Source: Nitrospiraceae bacterium (GTDB taxonomy: Bacteria; Nitrospirota; Nitrospiria; Nitrospirales; Nitrospiraceae). Taken from it: a stretch of 64,000 bases of DNA. The stretch is taken from positions 1 to 64,000 of the forward strand of contig DASPUC010000003.1 in assembly GCA_035623075.1 (NCBI GenBank), given 5' to 3'. Below, piece by piece: positions 52,197 to 59,808 of this stretch. The translations under genes and the position numbers were made by a program. The notes beneath the pieces are model-generated. The model ran no database searches. It worked only from the letters and a program-made list of their open reading frames with translations, and was not told the DNA's origin. Position 1 is the first letter of the stretch; the number at the start of each line of letters is the position of its first letter.

Positions 52197-52799
52197 GTGA
52201 AAAGGCTGATGATGAGTGCGGTGCTTGTCGGAATCAGTTTGTTGACGGCTTGCGGAGGAAAGCCGGAGGCGAAGCCTGTCTACTATCCTCCTTCCGACCC
52301 AGGCCCCAAGGCCATCATCAAGACCAAGTTTGGCGACATGCACGTAAAATTTTATCCCGATTTGGCGCCGAAGCATGTCGAGAACTTCATTAAGCTGGCG
52401 AATTCGGGGTTTTACAACGGCACGATTTTCCACCGGGTAATCCCCGGCTTCATGATCCAAGGCGGCGATCCCAATACCAAAGACTCGCTAAAGAAGGACA
52501 CCTACGGGCAGGGTGGCCCGAAAGACGAGAAAGGCGATCCGATTCTGTTGAAAGCAGAGTTCAGCGATACGCCGCATAAACGTGGCATTGTCTCGATGGC
52601 GAGAGCCGCCGACCCGGATACAGCCGGATCGCAGTTTTTCATTGTGGTCGAAAACTCCCCGTTTCTCGATCGAAAGTACACGGTATTCGGTGAGGTCATT
52701 AAAGGTCTCGGCGTTGCCGACAAGATCGCGAATTTACCGCGGGACGATCGCGATCTCCCGAATGAGCGGGTCGAGATGACTGTGACGATCGTGCCGTAG
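52197..52799 (+). CDS. Lipoprotein cyclophilin-type peptidyl-prolyl isomerase
   Basis: This second cyclophilin (200 aa) starts at GTG 52197. A signal peptide ends in the lipobox L-L-T-A-C, so the protein is likely membrane anchored. The catalytic domain is closely similar to the copy upstream: K-A-I-I-K-T-K-F-G-D-M, F-H-R-V-I-P-G-F-M-I-Q-G-G-D-P-N-T-K-D and T-A-G-S-Q-F-F-I-V. It has a small insertion around P-K-D-E-K-G-D-P. The pair probably arose by tandem duplication followed by divergence in targeting. Confidence 0.9.
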   Translation: MKRLMMSAVLVGISLLTACGGKPEAKPVYYPPSDPGPKAIIKTKFGDMHVKFYPDLAPKHVENFIKLANSGFYNGTIFHRVIPGFMIQGGDPNTKDSLKKDTYGQGGPKDEKGDPILLKAEFSDTPHKRGIVSMARAADPDTAGSQFFIVVENSPFLDRKYTVFGEVIKGLGVADKIANLPRDDRDLPNERVEMTVTIVP

Positions 52800-52826
52800 T
52801 CTCCCCTTCCCGAGCGACGGCGCAGA

Positions 52827-52842
52827 TGCTTTGCGCAAAGCA
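52827..52842. terminator. Perfect 16-bp palindrome between convergent genes
   Basis: TGCTTTGCGCAAAGCA is fully self-complementary. It lies between the end of the cyclophilin genes (plus strand) and the end of the zinc-ribbon protein gene (minus strand), so it may serve as a bidirectional terminator. Confidence 0.5.
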
Positions 52843-52900
52843 AGCTATGATTGGCCTGGGCTCCAAAGGAACGAGGCGAGAGAACCAGAATGCCCTGGCG

Positions 52901-53602
52901 TCAGTGATGGTGGTGTTCGCAGCCCGGGCCGTGCTGGTGCGGTTCAGGAGCTGAAGGCGGCATAAACTGCTGGCCCGGGAGCACAATGTGTCCTGGCTCG
53001 TGCCGCTTGGTCAAATGCTCGGCAATCTCCGGGTGGAACGCACGGACATAGCCGACCAATCCTCCAAGGAATCGCTGTGACTGAAAGTCTGTTCCGGAAA
53101 ACTCCGAGACAAATTTGATGGCGCAGTCCAAGACCTCCGGCGCCATCGAGGTGTCGGCAATCTGTTGAGGGTTCTGTTTTTTAAACGTGTCGTACTCCTT
53201 CTTGAGATGTTCGGCGAAGACCGGCATCGGCGCTGCCGGGACGTGCAAGGGGCTAAGGGTTCGCCGTAAGGCTTGAATCGCCGCCACCACTTCCGCATCC
53301 TGTCCATCGCGTCGCCCCTGAAAATAGCTGAACGTGACGACTTCGATGAGGTTGAAGAGAGCGACGGCTTTTTCGCCGCCGAGTTCACTCACCGCACGAT
53401 AGAATTCACACCGAACCGGCATAAACTGCTCACCCAGCCGCTTCTGTTGATAGTCGCTGCCGGTTCCGAGGTACACGCAATCAGTCGGGCAGGAGACGCG
53501 CACGATCCGGTGTTCGCCGCAACATTGGCTGCAGATCAGCCCGTTCAAGGCCGGACAGGACCGTTTACCCTTTCGTTGCTTGCAATAGACACAGCGGCTC
53601 AT
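52901..53602 (-). CDS. Cysteine-rich zinc-ribbon protein with His-rich tail
   Basis: This 233-residue protein begins M-S-R-C-V-Y-C-K-Q-R-K-G-K-R-S-C-P-A-L, continues I-C-S-Q-C-C-G-E-H-R and has V-S-C-P-T-D-C-V-Y-L. That gives two or more zinc-binding knuckles in the first 45 residues. The middle is alpha-helical. The C-terminus ends in H-Q-H-G-P-G-C-E-H-H-H-H, a metal-binding tail. No known enzyme family is recognised. Its start overlaps the stop of the propeller gene on the same strand by four bases, so the two are probably co-transcribed. Confidence 0.8.
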   Translation of the reverse strand: MSRCVYCKQRKGKRSCPALNGLICSQCCGEHRIVRVSCPTDCVYLGTGSDYQQKRLGEQFMPVRCEFYRAVSELGGEKAVALFNLIEVVTFSYFQGRRDGQDAEVVAAIQALRRTLSPLHVPAAPMPVFAEHLKKEYDTFKKQNPQQIADTSMAPEVLDCAIKFVSEFSGTDFQSQRFLGGLVGYVRAFHPEIAEHLTKRHEPGHIVLPGQQFMPPSAPEPHQHGPGCEHHHH

Positions 53603-54633
53603 TTCGCGGTCGATCCTCCTGGTTCCGTCTTCGGTGGCGGGGGAACGAACCCATAGTCGGCCAGCGTGCGCTTTTCTTTTTTAGGCTTCCCATCGCTTGG
53701 AGTCTCGAGCCCGTTCATTTCGGCGGCGTCGGCCAATTGATACGGAACGAGGATCAGATTGTTGGTCCGATCGATGCCGAGGTCGCCGGGGGACGGCAGG
53801 TATTCGGCAATGACCTGAAACCGCTTGTCCCGTGTCATCCGCCAAACCTTGCCGGTCGTGAAATCAGACGTGTACATGTTCCCCCATCGATCGAAGTCGA
53901 CCCCACGGAGATTCTGAAACCGTGCGGAAAAAAATCCGTTCGAGAACACTTCCGTCAGCTCACCTTCCGGAGAGATTTCAAAAATTTTCCCCTTGTCCCA
54001 ACTGACGGCCATGATCTGCCCTGTTTTTGGATGCACTGCGACACCAGATGGTCCTGCGAGAGTTTTGTCGGACACGAGGACCGTCACCTGTTGTGTGGCG
54101 AGATCTATCCGATAGATCGTGTTGTTCAGCTGGTCGGAGCAATAGAGCATCCCCTTTCCGTCGAATGCCACATCGCTGATGTGTCCCGGAGAGGCTCTGT
54201 TCGAAGACCTGCTGGCTGGGAGGATGGGAATCGTCAGGACGGCCTTGCCGGTGCTTGCGTCGAACCCCCGCAGCAGATCCAGATCAGCGACATACAGTAC
54301 GTGGTTGACGACGGCCATGCCCTTCGGAGCGTGGAGCGTGGTGTCCCCAACGCCCCCCTGGATAAATTTGCGGCTGATGATCTTCCCGTTGGCGTCGAGT
54401 TTGGTAATGAAGCCGTTGTTGTCTCGAGCATCCGGATCGCCATTGACGCTGGAAATGAAGTACTCTGTGCCTGCGGTATCGGAGACGAAGCTATATGGAG
54501 ATGCCAGTTCCGTGACCGTGATCTGTGCCAGCGCCGCACTAGAGACAAAGAACGCGAATAAAAAGGCAAACAGTCCGATGGAAACTCTGAAATCGGACAA
54601 ATTGGGAGGATGTTGTGTGACTGGTTTGATCAA
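53599..54633 (-). CDS. Exported NHL/SMP-30-type beta-propeller protein
   Basis: This 344-residue protein has a membrane or signal segment (F-A-F-L-F-A-F-F-V-S-S-A-A-L-A) at about residues 21-36. The propeller-type repeats that follow include G-H-I-S-D-V-A-F-D-G-K-G-M-L-Y-C-S-D, G-P-S-G-V-A-V-H-P-K-T-G and R-G-V-D-F-D-R-W-G-N-M-Y-T-S-D. The C-terminus is Lys/Pro-rich. Start is TTG 54633; a later TTG at 54600 is possible, and neither has a clear Shine-Dalgarno sequence. It overlaps the zinc-ribbon gene downstream. Function is unknown, possibly sensing or binding at the envelope. Confidence 0.78.
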   Translation of the reverse strand: MIKPVTQHPPNLSDFRVSIGLFAFLFAFFVSSAALAQITVTELASPYSFVSDTAGTEYFISSVNGDPDARDNNGFITKLDANGKIISRKFIQGGVGDTTLHAPKGMAVVNHVLYVADLDLLRGFDASTGKAVLTIPILPASRSSNRASPGHISDVAFDGKGMLYCSDQLNNTIYRIDLATQQVTVLVSDKTLAGPSGVAVHPKTGQIMAVSWDKGKIFEISPEGELTEVFSNGFFSARFQNLRGVDFDRWGNMYTSDFTTGKVWRMTRDKRFQVIAEYLPSPGDLGIDRTNNLILVPYQLADAAEMNGLETPSDGKPKKEKRTLADYGFVPPPPKTEPGGSTAK

Positions 54634-54799
54634 TGGTGAATCACAGTGTGTGAATCTCGAGGCAAACCATCGTAACGGTGGGGTTCAGAATCTGTCAAGG
54701 AAACGAGGCGAGTGGCCAGAGGCTTGGGGGGTAACGGCCGAAAACCCAAGAGTCGCCTCTTGCCCCTTGCCTCGCACCTCGTGCCCGCCAACCAACACG
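54634..54799. other. Divergent spacer before folD with degenerate repeats
   Basis: A segment of repeated gcctc and ccttg-type units (about 54740-54790) lies in this divergent region. No gene is recognised. A gcaaacc motif at about 54662 recalled a c-di-GMP riboswitch, but the rest of the consensus is missing. Confidence 0.4.
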
Positions 54800-54829
54800 T
54801 TGACTTGCATAAAAATGCCCTGATATGGT
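54800..54829 (+). promoter_or_regulatory. Candidate promoter for folD
   Basis: TTGACT (54800-54805), an 18-nt spacer and TATGGT (54824-54829). The folD GTG start is about 40 nt downstream, preceded by a very strong GGGGAGGAGG ribosome binding site. Confidence 0.55.
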
Positions 54830-54869
54830 GCGCTGATTTTTTGTCCTACTGCTCGGGGAGGAGGTTCTT

Positions 54870-55727
54870 GTGACAGCACGACTGATAGATGGAAAGGCAT
54901 TGGCACAGCAAGTGCGTGAACGACTGGCCAAGGAGTCCGCCGAACTCTTTGCTCAGACAGGCATCAGGCCGGGGCTGGCAACGATTTTGGTCGGCGACGA
55001 TCCCGCGTCGCATCTCTATGTGAAAAATAAACAAAAAGCCTGTGATGCAGCAGGTATCTATATCGACGACCACAAGCTTTCGGCCAACACGACGCAAGCC
55101 GAGTTGCTGGCGTTGATTGAAAAGAAGAATGCCGATCCGAAAATCCACGGGATTCTCGTGCAGCTCCCGCTACCGAAGCAGATCGACAGTAAGGTCATCT
55201 TGGACGCCGTGTCGCCGAACAAGGACGCCGACGGGTTTCATCCCTACAACTTCGGTCGGTTGGTGGAGGGCCATCCGGTGTTCGAAGCCTGTACACCCAA
55301 GGGTGTGATCAAGATGATCGAGTCCACCGGCGTGACGATCGAAGGCAAGCGGGCGGTCGTCCTTGGGCGAAGCAACATCGTGGGCAAGCCACTGGCGTTG
55401 ATGCTGCTCCAACGTAATGCGACCGTGACCATCTGCCATTCGAAAACCAAGGATCTGCCCGCGGTCTGTCGCGAGGCGGAACTCTTATTGGTCGCCATCG
55501 GCAAGGCGAAATTCGTTACGGCGGATATGGTGCGTGAAGGAGCGGTGGTGATCGATGTCGGCACGAATCGCTTGCCGGATGGAAAAGTAGTCGGTGATGT
55601 CGATTTCGAACCGGTGAGCCGAGTAGCGGGCTGGATCAGTCCTGTGCCTGGCGGAGTCGGGCCGATGACGATTGCGATGTTGTTGGAGAACACGGTGGAA
55701 TCGGCGAAGAGAATGGCAGGAGTCTAG
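54870..55727 (+). CDS. folD: Methylenetetrahydrofolate dehydrogenase/cyclohydrolase FolD
   Basis: FolD interconverts methylene-, methenyl- and formyl-tetrahydrofolate with NADP. The 285-residue protein has V-G-D-D-P-A-S-H-L-Y-V-K-N-K-Q-K-A, the catalytic lysine in Y-V-K, the Q-L-P-L-P segment, V-L-G-R-S-N-I-V-G-K-P and P-V-P-G-G-V-G-P-M-T. GTG 54870 is the start. It is followed by metF after a 149-nt structured spacer, and panB is next, so the three form a folate C1 cluster. Confidence 0.97.
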   Translation: MTARLIDGKALAQQVRERLAKESAELFAQTGIRPGLATILVGDDPASHLYVKNKQKACDAAGIYIDDHKLSANTTQAELLALIEKKNADPKIHGILVQLPLPKQIDSKVILDAVSPNKDADGFHPYNFGRLVEGHPVFEACTPKGVIKMIESTGVTIEGKRAVVLGRSNIVGKPLALMLLQRNATVTICHSKTKDLPAVCREAELLLVAIGKAKFVTADMVREGAVVIDVGTNRLPDGKVVGDVDFEPVSRVAGWISPVPGGVGPMTIAMLLENTVESAKRMAGV

Positions 55728-55840
55728 GTGCAGGGTAGATTTCTTGCTCGTGCACCGCGCATACAGGAGACCATGGTATTGTTTACATTAAGGGCGGTGC
55801 TCGGTGGACACGCGCAGGGAAATTCACCCTGCATCTAGAC
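55722..55840. repeat. Long palindromic element between folD and metF
   Basis: The left arm 55722-55742 begins GTCTAGGTGCAGGGT and the right arm 55820-55840 ends ACCCTGCATCTAGAC. The 21-nt arms pair with three mismatches. An inner stem GCACCGC (55752-55758) pairs with GCGGTGC (55794-55800). The left arm includes the folD stop codon. The element may be a miniature palindromic insertion or a structured leader of metF. Confidence 0.6.
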
Positions 55841-55876
55841 CTGAGGGTGATAAGTGGTCGGAGCGAGGAGAACTCA

Positions 55877-56767
55877 ATGAGTCGGGAGCCGCGGCGATTG
55901 AAAGACGTGCTTGATCAGGGACAATTCGCCGTGACGGTCGAGTACAATCCTCCGAAAGGGACCAACATCGCGGGCGTTTTGGACAACGCCAAACAGCTAA
56001 TCGGGCGGGTACATGGAGTTAACGTCACCGATAATACCGCGGCGATCGTCAGAGCCGGGTCGCTGGCTGTATGCCGCCTTCTCTACGAACTGGGGCATGA
56101 TCCCGTCATGCAGCTCACCTGCCGTGATCGGAACCGGATCGCCATGCAGTCCGATCTCATGGGGGCGTCGATGCTGGGCATTCGGAATATTCTGTGCTTA
56201 ACCGGCGACTATCCGACGGTGGGTGACCATAAGGATGCCAAGCCGGTGTATGATCTCGATTCAGTACAAGTGATGCAGCTAGTACAGGGACTCAATCATG
56301 GGCGCGACTATGCCGGACATAAGTTGGATGGAGCAACGAATTTTACGATCGGGGCCGCCGTGACCCCTGAAGCGGATCCGCTCGGCCCCATGCTGGCAAA
56401 GTTTGAAGTGAAGGTGAAAGCGGGAGCCCAGTTTTTTCAGACGCAGGCGATTTACCATCCCGAGCAGTTTGCGAGTTTCATGAAGGCGGTTCGTCGGTTT
56501 AAAGTCAAAGTGTTGGCCGGGATTCTGGTGTTGCGTAACGCCAAGATGGCCGAATTCATGAATGCCAATATCCCCGGTGTATCCGTGCCGCAGGACATGA
56601 TCGAGGAACTTCGGAAGGCCGGCGATAAACTGGCCGAGGATGTCGGAGTGGAGATCGCGGTGCGTACCATCAACGCAGTGCGGCCACATTGCGATGGCGT
56701 CCATATCATGGCGATTAAGGCAACCCACCGCTTACCGGACATTATCACCAAGGCCCAAATCGGCTGA
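55877..56767 (+). CDS. metF: Methylenetetrahydrofolate reductase MetF
   Basis: MetF reduces methylene-THF to methyl-THF, supplying methionine synthesis. The 296-residue protein has F-A-V-T-V-E-Y-N-P-P-K-G, R-D-R-N-R-I-A-M-Q-S-D-L-M-G-A, L-C-L-T-G-D-Y-P and F-F-Q-T-Q-A-I-Y-H-P. ATG 55877 has a CGAGGAG site. It is a minimal flavoprotein lacking the cysteine-rich C-terminal extension found in some relatives; that domain occurs separately at 59146-59394. The stop overlaps the panB start (TGATG). Confidence 0.94.
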   Translation: MSREPRRLKDVLDQGQFAVTVEYNPPKGTNIAGVLDNAKQLIGRVHGVNVTDNTAAIVRAGSLAVCRLLYELGHDPVMQLTCRDRNRIAMQSDLMGASMLGIRNILCLTGDYPTVGDHKDAKPVYDLDSVQVMQLVQGLNHGRDYAGHKLDGATNFTIGAAVTPEADPLGPMLAKFEVKVKAGAQFFQTQAIYHPEQFASFMKAVRRFKVKVLAGILVLRNAKMAEFMNANIPGVSVPQDMIEELRKAGDKLAEDVGVEIAVRTINAVRPHCDGVHIMAIKATHRLPDIITKAQIG

Positions 56768-57555
56768 TGACCATCCCTGAATTCCAAAAAGCCAAGCGCG
56801 AAGGCAGGAAGCTCATCGTCGTGACAGCGTACGATGCCCTCTTCACTCGAATTGTAGAACAGGCCGGTATCGAGGCTATCCTGGTCGGGGACTCACTGGG
56901 AGTGGTCGTGCAGGGGAAGGCCAACACTTTATCGGTGACGATGGAGGAGATGCTGTACCATGCGAAGCTGGTGGCTGAAACTGCGGAGCGCGCGCTGGTC
57001 ATCGCCGACATGCCGTTCATGTCCTATCAAGTGAGCAGAGAAGAGGCGCTTCGCAATGCTGGACGATTCATCCAAGCCGGGGCGCAGGCGGTGAAGCTTG
57101 AAGGGGGAGCCCACGTTGCAGATCGCATCGCGGCCATGACCCAGATCGGGATCCCAGTCATGGGCCACCTCGGGATGACCCCTCAATCGGTGCACCAACT
57201 GGGTGGATACAAAGTGCAGGGTAAGGGGAAAGACCAAGCCAAGACCTTAATGGATGACGCCAAAGCCCTCGCAGCAGCCGGGGCCTTTGCCGTGGTGTTA
57301 GAGGCAATCCCTGCCGAAGTAGCAAAGACGATTACCGATCAACTCACGATCCCGACCATCGGCATCGGCGCCGGTCCTCATTGCGACGGACAGGTCCTGG
57401 TGCTCTACGACCTTCTTGGGCTCTTCGACGGGTTTGTTCCGAAATTTGTCAAGCCCTATGCTCATCTCAAGGCCGATGCGCTCCAGGCGCTTCGTCGATA
57501 TAAGGAAGAAGTTGAGCAGGGGAAGTTTCCCTCCGATTCCGAATCCTACCACTGA
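56767..57555 (+). CDS. panB: 3-methyl-2-oxobutanoate hydroxymethyltransferase PanB
   Basis: PanB adds a hydroxymethyl group from methylene-THF to 2-oxoisovalerate in pantothenate synthesis. The 262-residue protein has V-T-A-Y-D-A-L-F-T-R, L-V-G-D-S-L-G-V-V, M-G-H-L-G-M-T-P-Q-S and the catalytic-glutamate region V-L-E-A-I-P. It overlaps metF by one base, linking its substrate cofactor supply to the folate genes. Confidence 0.97.
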   Translation: MTIPEFQKAKREGRKLIVVTAYDALFTRIVEQAGIEAILVGDSLGVVVQGKANTLSVTMEEMLYHAKLVAETAERALVIADMPFMSYQVSREEALRNAGRFIQAGAQAVKLEGGAHVADRIAAMTQIGIPVMGHLGMTPQSVHQLGGYKVQGKGKDQAKTLMDDAKALAAAGAFAVVLEAIPAEVAKTITDQLTIPTIGIGAGPHCDGQVLVLYDLLGLFDGFVPKFVKPYAHLKADALQALRRYKEEVEQGKFPSDSESYH

Positions 57556-57557
57556 CC

Positions 57558-57675
57558 GACCGCTGAAAATGCCCTCCAGCTGCGTTCTCAGTCACTCTCT
57601 CCCTCAACGTACGTGACAAAGGATGTCTCGGTCGCTCGTTCCTTGCGGCCTTGCTGAAGGACATTTTGAGCGGTC
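57558..57675. repeat. 118-nt palindromic intergenic element after panB
   Basis: The left arm 57558-57580 (GACCGCTGAAAATGCCCTCC...) and right arm 57653-57675 (GCTGAAGGACATTTTGAGCG...) are inverted copies of 23 nt with three mismatches. The interior holds further partial pairing (cgtacgt, ctcgttcc). I recall similar elements in Nitrospira genomes, but this needs a search to confirm. Confidence 0.6.
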
Positions 57676-57758
57676 CGTCGGCGGGCAGAAGTTTACCTCT
57701 GGTTATGCAGGAGATTGAGTCGGAGCAAACGGGGCCGAGTCGAATCGGGTCGCGTAGT

Positions 57759-58574
57759 TCAATCACTTCCGCAGGCGTCGGAGCATGACACCTGATAGAT
57801 CTGGCGGTTGTCCAACCGGATTGCCGATAATCGGTTTCCCCACACGCAACCGCTGTCGAGCACGATCAGGTTCTCTTCCACATGAAGCCCCAAGGCGGCC
57901 CAGTGGCCGCAGACGACAGTGATGTCGGTTTGTCGTCGATGGGGGTGGCGAAACCAGGGAAGATAGCCGGCTGGGGCCTGGTCAGGCGGGCCGGAGAATC
58001 CTGATAAGTCGCCTGTGGGGCTGCAGGTCCGTAGTTTCGTCAACACGCGGGCAATACTCGCAGATCGTTCGTCGCCGTCCAACGAAGGGTCCCATCGAGG
58101 GGTGAGCCCGGTGAAGAGCGTCTCCAAAAGGGCGCGGTAGTTCGGGCCGGAGAGTACCGATTCCACTTCGCGCGCCAAGCGTACTGTTTCATCGATTGTC
58201 CATTGAGGGAGAATTCCTGCGTGGATCATCAGGTATGATCCCTCGCGGTGATGGAACGGTTGGCGTCGGAGCCACTCCAACAACTCCGGCCGGTCTTCCG
58301 CCGCGAGCACGTCCTGGATTGTGTCTTTCCGACGAAGGGGGACAACCCCTTCAGCAACTGCGAGTAGGAAGAGGTCGTGGTTGCCGAGCACGACACGTGC
58401 CCCGGACCCAAGATTCTTGATGAACCGAAGAACCGCGAGGGAAGCTGGTCCGCGATTGACTAAATCGCCGACGAACCACAAGCGGTCCGTCGTAGGATCA
58501 AAGTTGATGTGATCGACCAGTTGACGGAGTTGCGTCGCGCAACCTTGAACATCGCCGATCGCATACGTAGCCAT
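57759..58574 (-). CDS. apaH: Symmetrical bis(5'-nucleosyl)-tetraphosphatase ApaH
   Basis: ApaH cleaves Ap4A and removes Np4 RNA caps. The 271-residue metallophosphatase shows G-D-V-Q-G-C, F-V-G-D-L-V-N-R-G-P-A-S, V-L-G-N-H-D, the H-A-G motif and V-C-G-H-W-A-A-L-G. These are the conserved metal ligands of the family. The ATG at 58574 overlaps nothing; queF starts upstream on the same strand. Confidence 0.95.
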   Translation of the reverse strand: MATYAIGDVQGCATQLRQLVDHINFDPTTDRLWFVGDLVNRGPASLAVLRFIKNLGSGARVVLGNHDLFLLAVAEGVVPLRRKDTIQDVLAAEDRPELLEWLRRQPFHHREGSYLMIHAGILPQWTIDETVRLAREVESVLSGPNYRALLETLFTGLTPRWDPSLDGDERSASIARVLTKLRTCSPTGDLSGFSGPPDQAPAGYLPWFRHPHRRQTDITVVCGHWAALGLHVEENLIVLDSGCVWGNRLSAIRLDNRQIYQVSCSDACGSD

Positions 58575-58623
58575 GGAGGGGGTGGCGTGCGTCAGTTGAA
58601 TCGAGATCGTGCAGGAGCGAATC

Positions 58624-59034
58624 TCACGGGAATCGTGCTTCGATCACGCTTTTGAGTCCGCCCCGCGCCGCAAACGTGCCGGTGACTTTTGCCCACACTG
58701 GGTGGCAGGCCCTGACGACATCCTGCAGGATGCGGTTCACGGAATTCTCGTAAAAAATGCCTAGATTCCGATAAGCATGGATGTACATTTTGAGTGACTT
58801 GAGTTCCAGGCAGTCTTTGTCCGGCATGTAGTGGAGTGTAATCGTCCCGAAATCAGGGAGGCCGGTTTTGGGACAAATGGCGGTGTACTCGGGGATTTCG
58901 ATGGTGATCTCATAGCCCTTGTACTGGTTGGGAAATGTTTCGATGCCGGGCAGCGGGTCGGTCAGACCACTCCTCGCGTGCCGTTCGTTGTAGCCTAACC
59001 GTGTTGCCTTTGTCTTTCCCGTCTTGTGTGACAC
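58624..59034 (-). CDS. queF: NADPH-dependent preQ1 synthase (7-cyano-7-deazaguanine reductase) QueF
   Basis: QueF reduces preQ0 to preQ1 in queuosine synthesis. This is the short, single-domain form (136 aa). The catalytic Cys lies in Y-T-A-I-C-P-K-T-G-L-P-D-F, with the QueF motif E-L-K-S-L-K-M-Y and H-P-V-W. Start is GTG 59034. No preQ1 riboswitch was recognised upstream. It is transcribed toward apaH. Confidence 0.95.
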   Translation of the reverse strand: MSHKTGKTKATRLGYNERHARSGLTDPLPGIETFPNQYKGYEITIEIPEYTAICPKTGLPDFGTITLHYMPDKDCLELKSLKMYIHAYRNLGIFYENSVNRILQDVVRACHPVWAKVTGTFAARGGLKSVIEARFP

Positions 59035-59081
59035 CGCAACTTCTCTCTAAACCTGTACCGTTCGGTGAGCGGCTCTCGTCT

Positions 59082-59130
59082 CTCGTGAAGCGTATCTCGT
59101 GCCGGATCTCGACGCTTCACACTTCACGAG
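59082..59130. repeat. Overlapping inverted repeats upstream of queF
   Basis: GTGAAGCGT (59085-59093) pairs with ACGCTTCAC (59112-59120), and CTCGTGAAG (59082-59090) pairs with CTTCACGAG (59122-59130). Both stems are perfect 9-mers, so they are mutually exclusive structures. The region lies between two minus-strand genes. Confidence 0.6.
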
Positions 59131-59145
59131 GGACGGTTCACGATT

Positions 59146-59394
59146 TCACAACTGCTTCATCCACTCAACTTGGCCAAGACGCTCGAGCTCATTGTAGAGG
59201 GTGACCCAGGGGCAGGGCATCTCGGGGTACACTTCGCAGAGTCCACCTTTCCGAACGCCACCGCAAGGGCCGTGGCTCATGAACTTGGGACATTCAGCCT
59301 TGAGAGAACCGTCGGGAATCGGCGGGCGCTTATGGACACCACCAGCGTGCTGAGCCCCTTCTTCTTCTCCCGGAATGAGGACACGGTTCGGCAT
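59146..59394 (-). CDS. Stand-alone MTHFR C-terminal (zinc) domain protein
   Basis: This 82-residue protein has K-A-E-C-P-K-F-M-S-H-G-P-C-G-G-V-R-K-G-G-L-C-E-V-Y and M-P-C-P-W-V. It matches the cysteine-rich domain normally fused to, or paired with, methylenetetrahydrofolate reductase (MTHFR_C; the zinc module of MetV-type proteins). The start is ATG 59394; longer frames run into upstream non-coding DNA. It could form a complex with the MetF at 55877-56767. Domain identity is fairly sure; the partnership is inferred. Confidence 0.85.
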   Translation of the reverse strand: MPNRVLIPGEEEGAQHAGGVHKRPPIPDGSLKAECPKFMSHGPCGGVRKGGLCEVYPEMPCPWVTLYNELERLGQVEWMKQL

Positions 59395-59808
59395 GCTGCC
59401 TAGTGTAGACAGATTTGCGCCAATCGGCAATGATCTACCGTGATTTTCTGGCCAAGATCGCAGACGAGACATCGCGATCCAGCCCGGTCTTAATCAGTCT
59501 GTTAGGGCGAATGGCCTATGGGCGTTCCGCGGGGGTAGGCCTTCTTTCGGCTAGGGTGGGTCTTCTGCGAAGTTGCGTTGATTATCAGGAAGTTATAGAA
59601 TTTTTACGGTCAGGCCTCGGCGCGGAGCCGTGGCAACATATTCGTTGACAGTCTTTTTTCGGCTTTGCTAGGATGACTTCACTTTTGGAAGCCCATAAAC
59701 GGGTCGTCTCCGTTCTTCCAACCTCGACGTCCTTCGAATTTGTTTCGTATAACACGATTGTTCTGATCAGCAACGGATGCCCGTTGCAGTGAGAGAGGGA
59801 GGTGCCGG
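59395..59808. other. Divergent non-coding region before the oxidoreductase operon
   Basis: A 77-codon plus-strand ORF at 59415-59648 has an atypical composition and no family, so I do not count it as a gene. The region holds the promoter at 59645-59674 and about 130 nt of leader before the beta-subunit gene. Confidence 0.5.
59645..59674 (+). promoter_or_regulatory. Promoter for the 2-oxoacid:ferredoxin oxidoreductase operon
   Basis: A perfect TTGACA (59645-59650), an 18-nt spacer and TAGGAT (59669-59674). Expected start near 59681, giving a leader of about 128 nt. Confidence 0.6.

Noticed and set aside
54655-54700. gcaaacc motif suggesting a c-di-GMP (GEMM) riboswitch
   Set aside because: The later conserved GGGACGCAAAGC-type segment and tetraloop receptor are absent.
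59415-59648. Plus-strand ORF of 77 codons upstream of the oxidoreductase operon
   Set aside because: Atypical composition, no ribosome binding site of note, and it runs into the promoter region.
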